DNA from: Entophlyctis helioformis | Lineage: Eukaryota > Chytridiomycota > Chytridiomycetes > Chytridiales > Chytriomycetaceae | Length of the DNA: 64,000 nucleotides | Assembly (NCBI GenBank): GCA_025526915.1 | Contig: JAHLKH010000122.1 | Location: 19,512-83,511 of the forward strand | Direction of reading: 5' to 3' | Shown: positions 30,029-42,946 of the stretch, one piece after another | Numbering within the stretch: the stretch's first letter is position 1 | How the letters are laid out: the number at the start of each line of letters is the position of its first letter | Notes under the pieces: model-generated | Database searches by the model: none | What the model was told of the DNA's origin: nothing | Seen by the model: only the letters and a program-made list of their open reading frames with translations | Position numbers and translations under genes: made by a program

Positions 30029-30703
30029 TCACGACGCCTTCCAGACCAAGATGCCGACCGCGCCGCCAAAGTACATGTGCAGCAGGTTTCGCATCTCGTG
30101 CGTGATTTCAAAGCCAAAGCCCTCGCCCACCACCACGTGCCACGAGCTGCCGCACCGCTTGTCCATCTGCTCCTTGATGGTCTTGGATGCCGCCTGCGTT
30201 CGCCCATCGCCCATCGCCGTGCCACAATGAGGCGGCGAGTGTGACCGCGTGCGCGTTGTGTCGTCAGCAAGCAGATTAGAGTGACTAGCAGATAGAGAAC
30301 AGCACGCACCTCGTAGTTTCCTGGGTGCCGTTCGACGGCAGTGACCACCATGTCCACCGCCTCGACACGCAGCTCGTCCACCATGTCGCAAAACTAGTCA
30401 AGCCAAGCATACAAGCATGCAAGCATGTAAGCATGTAAGCAAGTGTCACAACGCTCGCAAGTTGTCGTTGTTGTTGTTGGTGGCAATCGGCCGATACATG
30501 GTGTTGTGGATGGCCAGACGTGACTTGACGTGACTCGACACGACACGAGGCGACACGAGACGTACCTTGACAAGGGCGTAGTTGAACTGTCTGCGCTGGT
30601 CTTTTTCGTCCGACTTGTCTGCGGCCGCTGCGGCGGGTGCTGCGCCTGCGTCGGCCGTCTTGGCTGCAGCAGCCAGGTTCGATGTGCTGCCCGAGTCGGC
30701 CAT
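30029..30703 (-). CDS. DNAL4: Axonemal dynein light chain 4 (LC8 family)
   Basis: Three exons on the minus strand, 30703-30566, 30393-30310 and 30193-30029, encode 128 aa. The LC8 fold is clear: FCDMVDELRVEAVDMVV, ERHPGNYEAASKTIKEQMDK, GSSWHVVVGEGFGFEITHEM and the closing GGAVGILVWKAS. The extended N-terminus and the MR/ELR wording match DNAL4 rather than the 89-residue DYNLL1. The first ~35 residues are Ala-rich. DNAL4 is an axonemal outer/inner arm light chain, so it supports a flagellated life stage together with DNAH6 at the right end. It is divergent from eIF3m with 66 bp between start codons. Confidence 0.88.
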
Positions 30704-30769
30704 GTGCGGTTGTTTTCGAGGTCGTGTTCAAGCCGGCCACTTTTTTTATTCCTTTATTTCCAAAACGCC

Positions 30770-32917
30770 ATGGTCGCTGCCAGACAGTTGGTGCTCTTCT
30801 CGCCCGCTCAGGTGCGTTTGCAGTGACGAGCAGAGCAGTGAAGAGCAGTGAAGAGCAGAGCGCTGCCGGGCCGTCTGCCTTCCGCTTGGCTCTGCTTGTC
30901 CACTCGCCCGCTAGCCTACGGGCTACGGCAGTGAACAAACGGCGCTGACCTCCACAAACCACCACCGACAGACGCTTGAAGTTGCCAAGCTGATCGCCCA
31001 GGTCAAGGACGACTCGTCGGTGCTCGAGACGGCGGAAGCCCTCGTCGAGCAGGGCAACTCGGCCGACCTGGCTGCGCTCTTTGCCGCCGAGTCTGCCGCG
31101 CTCCTCTCGCTGCCCGAAAAGGGTGAGTTGCCGGCTCGGGCTGTCGCTGTCGCTGTCACTGTCGCCTGCATCCTGCGTCACATTGGCGTGTGGACTGCGG
31201 ATGGGACTGGTCCACTGACGGATGCATGCACGGATGCACGGATGCACGGATGCACGGATGCGCCTGCATCGGACAGACCTCGAGAGCATCTTCAACCTCG
31301 TCATTGGCCTGGTGCGCGCGGTACCTGCCGAGTCGCTGCCGACGGTCGTGCAGAGCATCACGGACGCCTTTGTGGCGGGCGGATCTGACCATGTCATCGC
31401 CAAGCTCAGAATGTATGTTGTCTGCGAGCCACGCTGCTCCGCTGTGCTGGATCTGCTCGACCCGTGCCTGGACTGCGTGACGCTCGGCTGGGCCGCTGAA
31501 TATTGACACTCGGCTGCTGTTTGTTTCCGTCTCGTCCTGTGTCGTCTTTGTCCTGTGCCGTCCCCGTATGGTGCACCGTCGCACTCTCTCTGTCTCTCTC
31601 AACTTTCCAGTCTCTCGACTCTGTACAACTCGATCGATACGTACGACCATGCCCGCTTCACTGTCTACACGACCATTGTCAAGGTTGCTGCTGCCGGTGG
31701 CCAGGTTGAGACGATCGCGTCGACGCTTCCCCAGCTCGAGTCCTGGACCGCCGAGTGGGGCCTGTCTGTGGCCGAGCGCCGCGCGCTGTTCCTGCTCGTG
31801 AGCCAAGAACTTGCCAAGGCACCTGCATAGTACGTCATGGTCGCCCGTGGCGTCGAGTGTGGCACGGTGACGACGAATTCACTCACCTGCTGCCGATCCC
31901 ATCTGTTTCCCTTTTTGGCTCTGGACAGTCTCCTGACCTCGCACGAGTTCCTTCTCAAGCACCTCAACACATACCAGGGCCTGTCCAAGGAGGCCGGCGC
32001 AGAGGGCGTCAAGAAGCACGCGACCAAGGCGCTGGTGCAGGCCATCTCGATCCCCGAGGTGCTCGTGTTTGACGATGTGCTCCGTCTGACGGCCGTGCAG
32101 GCGCTTGGCGCCAACAAGCTCGTCGATCTGGCCAAGATCTTCCTGGACCAGTCGCTTGCCCAGTACAAGGCATTTGTCGCCAAGAACCCCAAGTTTGTCA
32201 AGGAGCAGGGTCGGTAGTGTTTTCTTTTTCTTTCTTTCTCTTGTCGACGCCGGCTAACTGGCGAGACTGCCTTCCACGCTGTCTCTGTGTGTGTGCACAG
32301 GGCTGTCCGAGGAGAGCAATGTCCGCAAGATGCGCATTCTCACGTTTGCGTCGCTTGCTGCTCAGCACATCCAGAGCGAGATCCCGTACGACGCGATTGC
32401 GTCTGCCCTGAGCATTTCCGAGGACGAGGTGGAGATCTGGGCCATTGATGGTGAGTGGCGTGCGGCGGCTGGGATGTCTGAGATGCACGATGGTTTTATG
32501 GCTGGCTGGATGCGTAGCTGATGCGTGGTGCATGCTGGTGCACGCAGTCATCCGCACGGGCCTTGTGGACGCCAAGATCAACCAGCTCGAGCGCACTCTT
32601 GCCATTACGTAAGTGCCGCATCTGTCTGTCGGTGGCTGTCCGGCTGTTGGTTCTTGTTGATCGAGACGCTGACTACCAAGCTGCCAATGCACGCAAACCA
32701 CGCAACGCTCAACCACGCAAACCCAACCGCCAACAGCCGCTCCACGCAGCGCGTGTTTGGCCAGGAGCAGTGGGAGCAGCTCCGCGAGCGCCTTGCTGGC
32801 TGGAGAAGCAGCGTCGCCGAGTGCGTGCGCGTGCTCGATGCCGCACGGCCGCTGCCCCTGCCGTTGCGCCTGCACCTGCGCCTGCGCAGTAAGCCGTCCC
32901 TTCCGCCGGCCCCGTAA
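30770..32917 (+). CDS. EIF3M: eIF3 subunit M (PCI domain)
   Basis: Eight exons: 30770-30811, 30972-31122, 31277-31412, 31611-31829, 31929-32209, 32301-32450, 32548-32608 and 32737-32917. All joins are phase-consistent. The protein is helical, with the PCI/winged-helix C-terminus typical of eIF3m: SLSTLYNSIDTYDHARFTVY, HEFLLKHLNTYQGLSKEA, VLVFDDVLRLTAVQAL, VRKMRILTFASLAAQ, IPYDAIASALSISEDEVEIW and VIRTGLVDAKINQLERTLAI. RSTQRVFGQEQWEQLRERLAGW follows near the end. It belongs to the translation initiation factor 3 complex. The last ~25 residues (Pro/Leu/Arg-rich) are unusual and may reflect a misplaced end. The 31123-31276 intron contains an 8-bp GATGCACG tandem repeat. Confidence 0.9.
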
Positions 32918-33062
32918 CCCCCTCTCAGTAAAACCCTCTTCGTACACGCTCCTTGTACACGCTCTTTGTCCACGCTCCTTGTACACGCTCTTGTTGCCAT
33001 TGCCGTAGCCATCCGTCCAACACTGCGCTCGTTCCGTTTTTGCGCTCGTTCAACCAACACAA

Positions 33063-35790
33063 ATGGTGCGTGCGGCCTGCCCAAGACGCTGCCTTGCACT
33101 GGCAGCCACTCGCCTGTCTCGCGCTGTCTCGCGCTGTCTCACGCTGTCTCACGCTGTCTCACGCCGTCTCACACTGAACATCCATCCATGCATCCATGCA
33201 CCACCACCACCACCTTGGCAACCACCACCTTGGCAACCACCACCTTGGCAACCACTACCACCTCCAGTCCGGCCTGTCGCCCGTCCAGATCTTCCAAGAG
33301 AATGCCACCGAGGAGCGTGCGGAGAACGCCCGTCTGGTGCGTGTCTCTCGCTGTCTGTCGCTGTCTCATGCTGTCTCACGCTGCCTCGCCTGCCGCCTTG
33401 CCCCGTCTTGCCTGCCTGCCTGCCTGCCTGCCCTGTACGCCACGGCACGGCACGTCTGCATATGTCTGGACTGACGCCCGCTCACTGCAAATCACGGCGC
33501 ACACCCTGGCTTCCGCCCGCCGTCTGCCGCCGTCTGATCCCGAACGCCGCTCGGCACTGGCTTGCTCGCCTCCTGGCCTTGCCTGGCCTGGCCTGCTCGC
33601 TGTCTGTGCGCCTCGGCACCACACCTGGACCCACCACTGCTCTGCACGACGTCCATCTAGTCTGCCTTGTCGGCGCCATTGCCGTCGGCGACCTCGTCAA
33701 GAGCACGCTCGGCCCCAAGGGCATGGTGCGTTTGCCCTGTCCGTCCGTCCATCCATCTGTCCACCAAGCACGCCTGTTGTGCTGGGTCTGCGGCTGTCGA
33801 GACTCAGCACAGACCTGCTGGATCTGCTCGTCCTGCACATCTGGAAGTCTGGCTCGCTCACATCCCTGCTGCTCCTTGGCCTCGACAGGACAAGATCCTC
33901 CAGTCCGTGAGCGACGCCAAGAACGTCATGGTCACCAACGACGGTGCAACCATCCTCAAGTCCATTGCTCTCGACAATGCTGCCGCCAAGGTCCTCGTCA
34001 GTACGTGCCGCCTGCTGGACAGAGGGGCATTGGAGCCACGGCCACACTGCTGACCCCCGCGACAACAGACATCTCCAAGGTGCAGGACGATGAGGTCGGC
34101 GACGGTACCACCTCGGTCTGCGTGCTCGCCGCCGAGCTGCTGCGTGAGGGCGAGAAGCTCGTCAACCAGAAGATCCACCCGCAGATCATCATTGACGGCT
34201 ACCGCATTGCCTCGGCCACGGCCTACAAGGCCCTCGAGGCGTCGGCCAAGAACAACAGCACCAACAAGGACCTCTTCAGAGAGGATCTGATCAACATTGC
34301 CAAGACCACGCTCTCATCAAAGGTCCTCTCGCAGGACAAGGAGTACTTTGCCAAGCTTGCCGTTGACGCTGTGCTTCGGTTGAAGGTCCGTACCCTGCCG
34401 ACCGCTCCTGTTGCTGCTTGCAAGCACGCGGGCTGTGCCGTGCGGCTCGATGGCTGACCCTGCTGGACCGCGTCGTTTTGGTGCGGTTTATAGGGAAGCA
34501 CCAACCTGGACCACATCCAGATCATCAAGAAGCCCGGCGGCAGACTCATGGACTCGTACCTTGACGAGGGTATGCATCCAATCCCTGCACGCCATGGACT
34601 CTGTGCATCAGGCGGCTGACTGCTCCTGCCGCATGGAATGGCTGCAACCTGCAGGCTTCATTCTCGACAAGAAGATTGGTGTGAACCAGCCCAAGCGCAT
34701 TGAAAACGCCAAGATCCTCATTGCCAACACCCCCATGGACACGGACAAGATCAAGATCTTTGGTGCCCGTGTCCGTGTGGACGCCACTGGAAAGCTTGCC
34801 GAGCTTGAGCGTGCTGAGCGTGTATGTGCCATGTCCCTTGTTCGCACTGAGGTCGCACCGTGGATTCCCCTCTAACGCCTGTCTCTCTGTCTGTCTCTCT
34901 GTCTTCGTTGGATCTGCAGGAGAAGATGAAGGCCAAGGTGGACAAGATCAAGGCGCACGGCATCAACTGCTTCGTCAACCGCCAGCTCATCTACAACTGG
35001 CCCGAGCAGCTCTTTGCCGACTCTGAGATTGCTGCCATTGAGCACGCCGACTTTGACGGCATCGAGCGTCTCGCTCTCGTCACGGGCGGTGAGATCGCGT
35101 CGACCTTTGACCACCCCGAGCTCGTCCGCCTCGGCCACTGCGATCTCATTGAGGAGATCATCATTGGTGAGGACAGACTCATCAAGTTCTCTGGTGTCGC
35201 TGCCGGCGAGGCCTGCACGGTCGTCCTCCGTGGTGCCACTGGCCAGCTCCTCGACGAGGCCGAGCGCTCGCTCCACGACGCGCTTTGCGTCCTTTCGCAG
35301 ACCATCCAGGAGCCCCGCACTGTTCTTGGCGGCGGCTGCTCGGAGATGCTCATGGCCAAGGCCGTCGAGGAGGTTGCGGTTACCACGCCCGGCAAGCAGG
35401 CCATCGCCATCGAGTCGTTTGCCCGTGCACTCCGTCAGCTCCCCATGATCCTCGCCGACAATGCCGGTTACGACAGTGCTGATCTGGTTTCCAAGCTCCG
35501 TGCTGCACACGCCAGCGGCAAGTCGACCTCGGGTCTTGGTGAGTCGTGTTGGTTGGCATCGCTGGCGGTGCAGTGTCCATCCGTGTGCGCGAGCCCTGCG
35601 GCTAACAGCGCCAACCTTTTGCACGGCAGACATGTACAACGGTGAGGTGGCCGACGTCCGCGAGCTGGGCATCACCGAGTCGTACAAGCTCAAGCGCCAG
35701 GTGCTGCTGTCTGCCTCGGAGGCAGCAGAGATGATTCTGCGTGTCGACGACATTATCCGTTGCGCTCCCCGCCAGCGCAACAGAGAGTAG
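33063..35790 (+). CDS. CCT2: Chaperonin CCT/TRiC subunit beta
   Basis: Nine exons: 33063-33065 (the ATG alone), 33268-33340, 33661-33725, 33889-34000, 34069-34385, 34494-34569, 34655-34821, 34920-35538 and 35630-35790; about 530 aa. Group II chaperonin signatures: [101 protein letters not shown] and [10 protein letters not shown]. The wording matches CCT2. It is one of eight subunits of the cytosolic TRiC ring folding actin and tubulin. Exon 2 must end at the secondary donor GTGTCT (33341), not the better GTGCGT at 33337, to keep frame; this adds one residue relative to relatives. Intron 33066-33267 carries CTGTCTCACG-type decamers and three ACCACCTTGGCA copies. Confidence 0.93.
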
Positions 35791-36669
35791 ATCCGCGCTC
35801 GCTCGCTCTCCCCTCTCCTTTGCGCTAATCTGATGATGGTGGTGGTGGTGGTGGTGGTTGCGGCGGCGATGATGATGGTCCTGGTGTGGTGGTGTCGTCG
35901 CTGGTGCACGGCTGTGGTTTCTCACAATGAAGCATATCGCTCCTTGAGCCTGCTGCGTGGTGGACTGTTTGCCCGCATCCGTCGTTCATCCGTCTTGCGG
36001 TGGCCTTATCCGCCGGCACCGTTCGCAACCCCCTCTTGGACTCGACGCCGTCTGTGCGTCAACAGCCAGCACCGTCCTATCGGAGCCTACCGACGAAACG
36101 CGTCAACGGGTCGCCGCAACCCCAGCAACCCTGCTTGGCCACGCGTCAAAGGGGCGAGAAACGGGTTGGACCCAGCTGCGCAATATTCTTCCGCTCATTC
36201 TGCCCATCGGCGCAGTCCAGCGGGCTCTTCGCCAGCATTGTCGGCGCATCTTGGCGCACGTCCACCTTCAGCAAATGGCGCAGTCAACGAGACCGCGGCG
36301 CTCATCTGACACGCATCCGCGGCACTTCCCTTTGGCACTTCCACAGCACATGATGTGTCTGAGAGAGCGCGACTTGCAGCTGACCCTTGGATGACGACGC
36401 CGACTGGAATGCTCCACGTGTTGCCGACCCGCGCCAGCGTGGGCTCGAGTGGCAGCAACGCTCATCCCGTCGTTTGCATTGGCCGTCATCGCCATCGGCA
36501 CGATAGACAGACAGACGGGCAGACCGCCAACAACGCCAACGGCGACAACAGCGCCAACGGCAACACCGACAGCCCGCCACTATAAAAGCCGGCCCCGCTC
36601 CCCGCTGTCCATGCTCACCACCAGCAGCGATCCCTCCCTCCTTCCCACTACAAGCCGAGCGAGTCCAAG
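35791..36669. other. Intergenic, carboxypeptidase promoter
   Basis: This 879-bp gap starts with a GATGGTGGTGGT microsatellite (35831-35880). Otherwise it is unique sequence ending in a core promoter (TATA at 36581). I see no coding. Confidence 0.5.
36581..36588 (+). promoter_or_regulatory. TATA box of the M14 carboxypeptidase gene
   Basis: TATAAAAG lies 82-89 bp upstream of the ATG at 36670 in otherwise GC-rich sequence. It is the clearest TATA element in the window; the housekeeping genes around it lack one. It suggests regulated, inducible expression of this secreted enzyme. Confidence 0.7.
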
Positions 36670-38066
36670 ATGCACTTTGCTGCCCTGTTCACCACCGCCA
36701 TCGCGGCTCTTGCCCAGTTTGCTGCTGCGGCTCCCACCGGCGCTGCTGCGCCCGTCTCGTACCGCAACCACAAGCACGTGCGCTTCACGGTCGAGACGGC
36801 TGAGCAGGCCGAGCTCCTCTCTGCCCTCGCTCGCGTATGTTTCCCTCGTTGCCATTGCTCGGTGGTGGTGCACAGATCTGACTCGCCAATGCCGCCCTCT
36901 TCTGCAAACCCCATCCACAGTCCGAAAGGGTCGATGTCGATGCCTGGACCGACATCTTCCCTGGCGCCAAGGCTGACCTGCGCATCTCCCCAACGGCCAT
37001 GTCGACCCTCAAGACCGTCTTCTCGCGCATCAAGTACGAGATCCTCAGCGACGATATCCAGGCTGGCATCGACGCCGAGCGTGCCGAGTCCGAGGCCCAG
37101 GCCAAGGCGATCCAGCGTGCATCGGCCGGCCGATCAGGCTTCTCGGCGGCGGCGGCGCGTCTCGCTCCTCTGCCTGCCGCCCAGCTGTTTGCCGCCTACC
37201 AGGACCACTCGACCCTCGTCGACTTTATCGGCTCGCTCCCAGGCTACCGCAGGATCTCTATCGGCAAGACGTACGAGCAGCGCGACATCACGGGCTTCGT
37301 CATTGGCAACGGCACCCGCAACATTGTATTCCACGGCGGCATCCACGCCCGCGAGTGGATCTCGCCCGCCGTCACCACGTACATTGCCAACTTCCTCGCC
37401 AGCAGCGACGCCGACGCCGTTGCCCTCCGCCGCAACTTTACGTTTACCGTGATCCCCGTGCTCAACGTCGACGGCTACGCCTACACGCGCTCCAACGACC
37501 GTCTCTGGCGCAAGAACCGCCAGCCCAACAACGGCAGCCGCTGCATCGGCACCGACCCCAACCGCAACTTTGCGTACAAGTGGGGCGGCGAAGGCGCATC
37601 GACCAACCCCTGCGACGAGACGTACCGCGGCCCGGCCGCCCTCACGGCCCCCGAGTCCATCGCCATCACCAACTACATCAAGGCCACGCCCAACGTCATC
37701 TCGTACATTGACTTTCACTCGTACTCGCAGCTGTGGATGTTCCCGTACGGCTACGCCTGCAACGTCAATGTGCCGCAGCCCGACTTTGACGATCTCACTG
37801 CGGCCGGCAAGGCTGGCGTCAACGCCGTCAAGGCCGTCAACGGCATCGTCTTCACCGACGGCCCCAGCTGCAAGACCATTTACGCCGCGTCCGGCTCGAG
37901 CAATGACCAGATGTACTCGCTCGGCGTCAAGTACTCGTACGTGATCGAGCTCCGTGATACCGGCCGCAACGGCTTCACCCTCCCCGCGAGCCAGATTGTG
38001 CCATCAGGCCAGGAGATGGTCAAGGGTGTCACGGCCATGTGGAAGTTTATTGCCAACAAGGCCTGA
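36670..38066 (+). CDS. Secreted zinc metallocarboxypeptidase, M14 (CPA/CPB type)
   Basis: Two exons, 36670-36834 and 36921-38066, join in phase 0 (436 aa). A signal peptide (MHFAALFTTAIAALAQFAAAA) is followed by a ~110-residue propeptide and the catalytic domain from about residue 140. Zinc ligands are His and Glu of GGIHAREW and His of IDFHSYSQLW. The general base is Glu of VIELRDTG. The substrate-carboxylate Arg lies in DPNRNF, and the Tyr198/Tyr248-type region includes GSSNDQMYSLGVKYS. Paired Cys frame RCIGTDPN...NPCDETYRG. The residue aligned with the CPA specificity position (Ile255) is Asn in GSSND, so side-chain preference is unclear. It is a digestive exopeptidase releasing C-terminal residues outside the cell or in the vacuole. 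It has its own TATA box, unlike its neighbours. Confidence 0.93.
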
Positions 38067-38171
38067 TTGTATCTCTCCCTCTCTCTCCCCACACACATGA
38101 ACTACATGTAAAACCTGTACTCGAATGAACGCATAGCCAGTGTTTGTGTGCACACATTGTCGACTGGTGGT

Positions 38172-41100
38172 TTATTCCGTCAGGATACTCAGGTCAGGCT
38201 GCACATCCAGCACGCCGTGGTCCGTCATGGTGGCAGCAACATGGGCGGCCAGTCGACCCATGATCGGCACCGCAAACTTTCGCAGCCGCACAGCCGTCTT
38301 GGCATAGATGGTCTCGGGCTTGTTGTACAGCAGGCAGTTGTCGACGATCAGGTCCAGATCGCGCTGGTATGTTGCACAGTTCGTGCAGGCATGGCGGAGT
38401 GCGGGGTAAGTTGAAAGCGATGAGCCAAGGCCGCATGACATGACATGAAATGGCACTTGCCTGGAAATCCTCAACGGTAAGGTACTGGAACGACTCGAGC
38501 TTTTCTGACATGGTCGAAAAGTCCATGGGGTTCTTGATGTACTCGAGATAGTCGGGCACATGGACAGGATCGACTGGATACGCAAAGATGCCCTGCTTGT
38601 CAAAGCTGTGATCTCGGCTTAGCGCCATGGACAGGCAGGGCACGACACGTCACGATGGACGACCGTGGCGCGTCACTGCACCTTTTCAGCTGCTGCAGGA
38701 TCGAACGCAGGTACTCGAGCAGCGGGTTCGTGAGCTTCTCGACATACTCTTGCAGCGCGCGGTATATCTTTTCCTTTTCCTTTTCGCGCTTGCGCACCAT
38801 CTCCACCAGGGTCCGGACACGTTCAAAGTCGCGACGAAGCACGCCAAGACGCTGTGCGATGCGATGCGATGCGATACGGCCCATAACGAGTAAGCACGTC
38901 TGCATCACTGAAGCCATCGTGCATGCACGCACTCACCTCGTACTTGCGGATTTTGTTCTCTTCGTCTTCCTTGTTGGCAAGGGTCGCCGCTGTCCAAGGC
39001 TGACATGCCATGACATAGCATGGTACGGCGATGGTAACAGATTGTCAGAGTCACGGCGTCAGCAACCAGTCTCTCTGCCAGCCTGGAAAAGAACATGTGT
39101 CTACCTCCAAATGAAGTCTCTTCAAGAGCGCTGCTCCTCGTCGGCTCTCGCGCTTCAGTGCCCAGTACCTGGCAATCTTGATGATCAGATCCAGCTTCTT
39201 GCGCGGCTGATGCATGGCAGTCGTTTGAGAGACTTGGTAGAGAATGTAGTAAGGGATGACGGGTGCAGACAGCGAAAGAATCGGTGATGGCTGAGAAGGG
39301 GTTGCAGGTGCCGCCAGTGCCACGGCAGTCTGACGCGACGGTGCAGGTGCCCGACTGGAAGATGTGCTGGACAGGCCCTTTGCAGAGCTACTCAAGGGCG
39401 TGGCCGGCGCTTGCACGGGTGAAGAATGCGCCGAGATTGTCTTGGCAGCGGCTGGCGGGGCAGCCGACAAACTGCCCAGATCGGGCATTTGCAGCACTGT
39501 GGACGCCAAGACATCCGTCTTTCCACTGTCGGATGCAGCGCGAGCTGCCGGCGTCTTGGGTGCTGCCATGCTGCCATCCATGGCGTCATCCTCGCTCTCT
39601 TCTCCAACCCGCTTGCGTTTGCGCTGTGAGCCTGCAGAGCCAAGCAGCGGCTGCGACGACGAACTAGCCACAGTCACGGAAGATGGATCATCATCCGAGT
39701 CTGCATGAACCGACGCTGCGGGTTTACGCTTACGCGGCTGGACAGGCAGCCGGATGCGAGACAACCCTTCCTGAGCAGCATGCAGGGTCGCGTCGATATC
39801 CACTGTTTCACGGTACTCCCGCTGGTGCCACGAACGCCGTGCGCTGTCAGAAAGGCACAATACAAAGAGCAAGTGAGCAGCGCGCCACTCACAGGCGTGT
39901 GCTTGTCGCAGAATGAGCGGAAACTGTTTGCGTCCGTGTTGTTCTGGCCGCGCATGCGCATGAACAGCTTGGCTTTGCGCGCACAAGACGGATGAAACGC
40001 TGTAAAACACGACTTGTTGCTGCACTGGATGGGTGCTCCGTGCCGCTTCTTGCAAATGTAGCAAACCTGCCCATCGAGCCGCGGTCAGCCGCACGAGACA
40101 CTATGCCTAAAACGGCTGTTGCGCTTTGCGTGCACATACCAGTCTCCAGCGGCTCCTCGGAATGTTCTCCACGCCTTCGATTGGCTCCATGTACACCGTG
40201 TTGGCAATTTGGCATTCGGGGATCCACATGGCACAATGCAGATGCGCCCATCTGTTGGTCGACGTCTTCTTGAACGCGCCGCCCTCGATCGGACAAAAGA
40301 TACACGACTGGCACGAGCCACACGGTCAGCATAAACGCCAAGCACAGACAAAAGCAGGCATTGCTGTTGATAACGAACCACTGGAGTCTCGGGACTGAGC
40401 ATGCACTTTCGGCATAGCCATTGCCCTTCTGGGATAAACGGAACGCCATAACAATCTGCAGGCAGGTTCAAGAAGCACGCGTTTGTTAGGAACGAGTCCA
40501 AGAGCCTTTTGTACAATCCGGTCATGTTGCCAACCAACCTTGATGGACTGCAAGGTTGCAGCCGTCACAAAACACGATCGCGTTGCTGTTTTCTGCCTCG
40601 CCGTCATCGCACACCGCACACGAGATATCTTCTGGGTACGGCGTCTCTTCTCGCCCAGCCTTGGGCAAGTCCTTGGTCTGCATGGCACGGTATGGCACGG
40701 CAAAGCAAAGGCGGGAGTCATTTTCAGTTGTGCTGTTCCGGAGCAGGTAGGGAGGTGGCCACGAGCAGGCAGACAGTTGGATTCGGAATCGAGTGCGTAC
40801 CAGATCAAACCACTCCTTTTCGATATGGTCCATGATCAGCTCAAACAGATCCTCGGAGCACTCGCGCTGTCCCTGTTTTCGGTGCTCCGCATTGACTGCC
40901 GCTAGCCAAGCCCTGTCTGTAGGATGGGTCAGGCCCACCAGCCAGCCGTTGGGTCAGATTGAGCAATGCTTGCTGCTACCCACGAATACACGGAGTGTAT
41001 CGTCGCAGACACCGACCTTGTTCATCCATGTCATACTCGACACGCTCCGCCAGCTTGTCTTCTGACGGCTCAAGGTAGCGTGCATAGGGCGACGGCAAGG

Positions 41101-42946
41101 GAACCTGTTTCCGCAAAGCCGACTGCAGCGCGGATGATGACCTGGACACACGCGTGGTCTGCTGCGATGGCTGCGATCCTTGCTGCTGTTTCTTGTCTGG
41201 ACTTGTGGGCAATGCGCGCTGGTCGATGTGGCGATAGGACGGTGCTGGCACAGTCTTGAACGCGTCTTTGGGAAGCTCTGGCAGAGAGAGCTGGGCGGGA
41301 GGCAAGATGCCGATTGCGTGAACGGCAGCCTCGTTTATGCCGTTTCCAGATGCAAGCAGCTTGAAATTGTGTGATGGGAGCTCGAGGGATTGCGGTTGGT
41401 CGGTTTCGCGTGATTCAAGGCCGTTCTGGCGTTCTGGCAGCTCGTCGCAGTCAAACAGCAGCAGAGGCATACTGCTCGCAATTTCCAGATCAGGAAGAAG
41501 GTCTTGATAAGGGCGTTCCTCTGTGGGGAGCTCAGCCGAAGGCGGGGCGAGGCTCGACGACTTGTCCTTGTTGGCGTTGGGCCGCTTGGATGCCTTTGAA
41601 GTGCGAGGTGTCTTGGACGAGCGCTCTACGTCGGAAATGTCCATGTCGCTGCTGTCCGACATGATGATGCTGTGATGCTTGCGGTGCTGTCTGTTGCGGC
41701 GGCTTCGACTTGCAGGACGGTCGCGACTTGATTCAGACTCGAGGGTGAGGATCTGGCCCGGCGATGCATTGGCAGCAGCCTGACTGGCAGCCTGAGTGCG
41801 AATTGCCGTGACATTGGCTGCGCCATCACGAGACGATCGGGTTGCACGTCCAGATGGAGGCAAGGCAGCGGCAGACGCAGCATCGTGGTCAGCCAACGCG
41901 ACTGAGGCTGAGCCTGGATCGAGCGCTGCTGAATCAACAGACAAAGCAGGTGTTCCAGTCGATGCCATTTCTGGGCTCGATGGGATCTGCCGCACACTCC
42001 GCCTCTGTCGCTGTTGCTGTTGCTGTCTCTTTGGAGATGCCGAGGGCTGCGACTGAGGCTCTTGCTGCGGCTGCTCCTGCATCGATGCGGTCGCTGCAGC
42101 GAGCTCTGCGCGCGACTTGTTTGAGATGGGAGGAGCAGACAGGGGGCCAGACCGTGCGAGCAGGGCCAGTGGGGGCTTGCCAGCGGAGTCTGGCGACAGC
42201 GCAGGGTTGGATCGCGTGCGTCGATGGCCAGACACAGACGACGGATCCTGTGCCTGAGCCGAGCGGCGAGCCATGCCCGATGCTGCTGAGCCTGATGCAG
42301 GCGCAGTTGATGAGGGCGACGACGCGGGTGCCAAGATGGACGTGGCACGAGTTGTCCGCAGGTTCGATGTGTCGATGTTGGCGGGGTTCGCGGCTCCGCT
42401 TGCAGCCGATCGCAGGCGAAGGCGAGCAGCAGAGCTGGCAGGCGTCGGCGACAGCGCAGTGCGGGACGATCCCTGGGCTTGCTTGGAGGAGGGCGATGCG
42501 GGATCTGGCAGCTGGCTCGTCAGCAACGCGGCGGACGTGTCTATGGATGCAGGCGTTGGGCCAGATGCAGATGCAGATGCAGATGCAGACAGGGCAGCCT
42601 GGCGAGCCTTGCGTTCAAGTCCAGGACGGCGACGCTGCGAAGAGGCAGAGAGCCCATGAGCGGCGTCGCCGTCGCCCAGGGCAGCCATGTTGTTGTCGTC
42701 GGACCTGAAGCCGTCGGTGTCGGTCAAGTCGGTCAAGTCGGTCAAGTCTGTTGCATCTGTCATGTCTGCGGCGGTGGGGTGGCTGCCGCGGCGGTGGGCA
42801 GCGCTGGCGGCCGAGCGGGTTGAGCGGACGGAGCGCCGTTCGCTGTCTGACGAGGCGGCATCGGCAGCAGCAGCCGCAAAGGCGGCCGAGAGGGCGGCGG
42901 ATGCAGCAACGGACGCTGACCGACGGGTGCGACGTGGTTGCGACAT
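38172..42946 (-). CDS. NTO1: NTO1/BRPF scaffold of NuA3-type histone acetyltransferase
   Basis: Eleven exons on the minus strand: 42946-41017, 40916-40801, 40677-40539, 40455-40379, 40307-40140, 40066-39893, 39821-39105, 38999-38937, 38851-38682, 38605-38461 and 38363-38172; 1,296 aa with intact phase. Order: a ~550-residue disordered Ala/Ser/Arg-rich N-terminus; an enhancer-of-polycomb-like segment ([16 protein letters not shown]...[20 protein letters not shown] region); a PHD finger ([20 protein letters not shown], then [14 protein letters not shown]); a zinc knuckle ([14 protein letters not shown]); an extended PHD ([31 protein letters not shown]); then a helical [17 protein letters not shown] segment; and a bromodomain ([26 protein letters not shown]). 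This is the PZP-bromo architecture. The 38364-38460 intron has a GC donor (CAG|GCAAGT). The divergent HUB1 start is 61 bp away. Confidence 0.92.

Noticed and set aside
33337..33340. Frame error or non-canonical splice in CCT2 exon 2
   Set aside because: Using the next donor, GTGTCT at 33341, restores frame with one added residue, so no error is needed.
39822..39892. Frame break in NTO1 after the extended PHD finger
   Set aside because: The first AG gives the wrong frame, but the AG before CGGGAG (39821) gives a 71-bp intron and correct phase.
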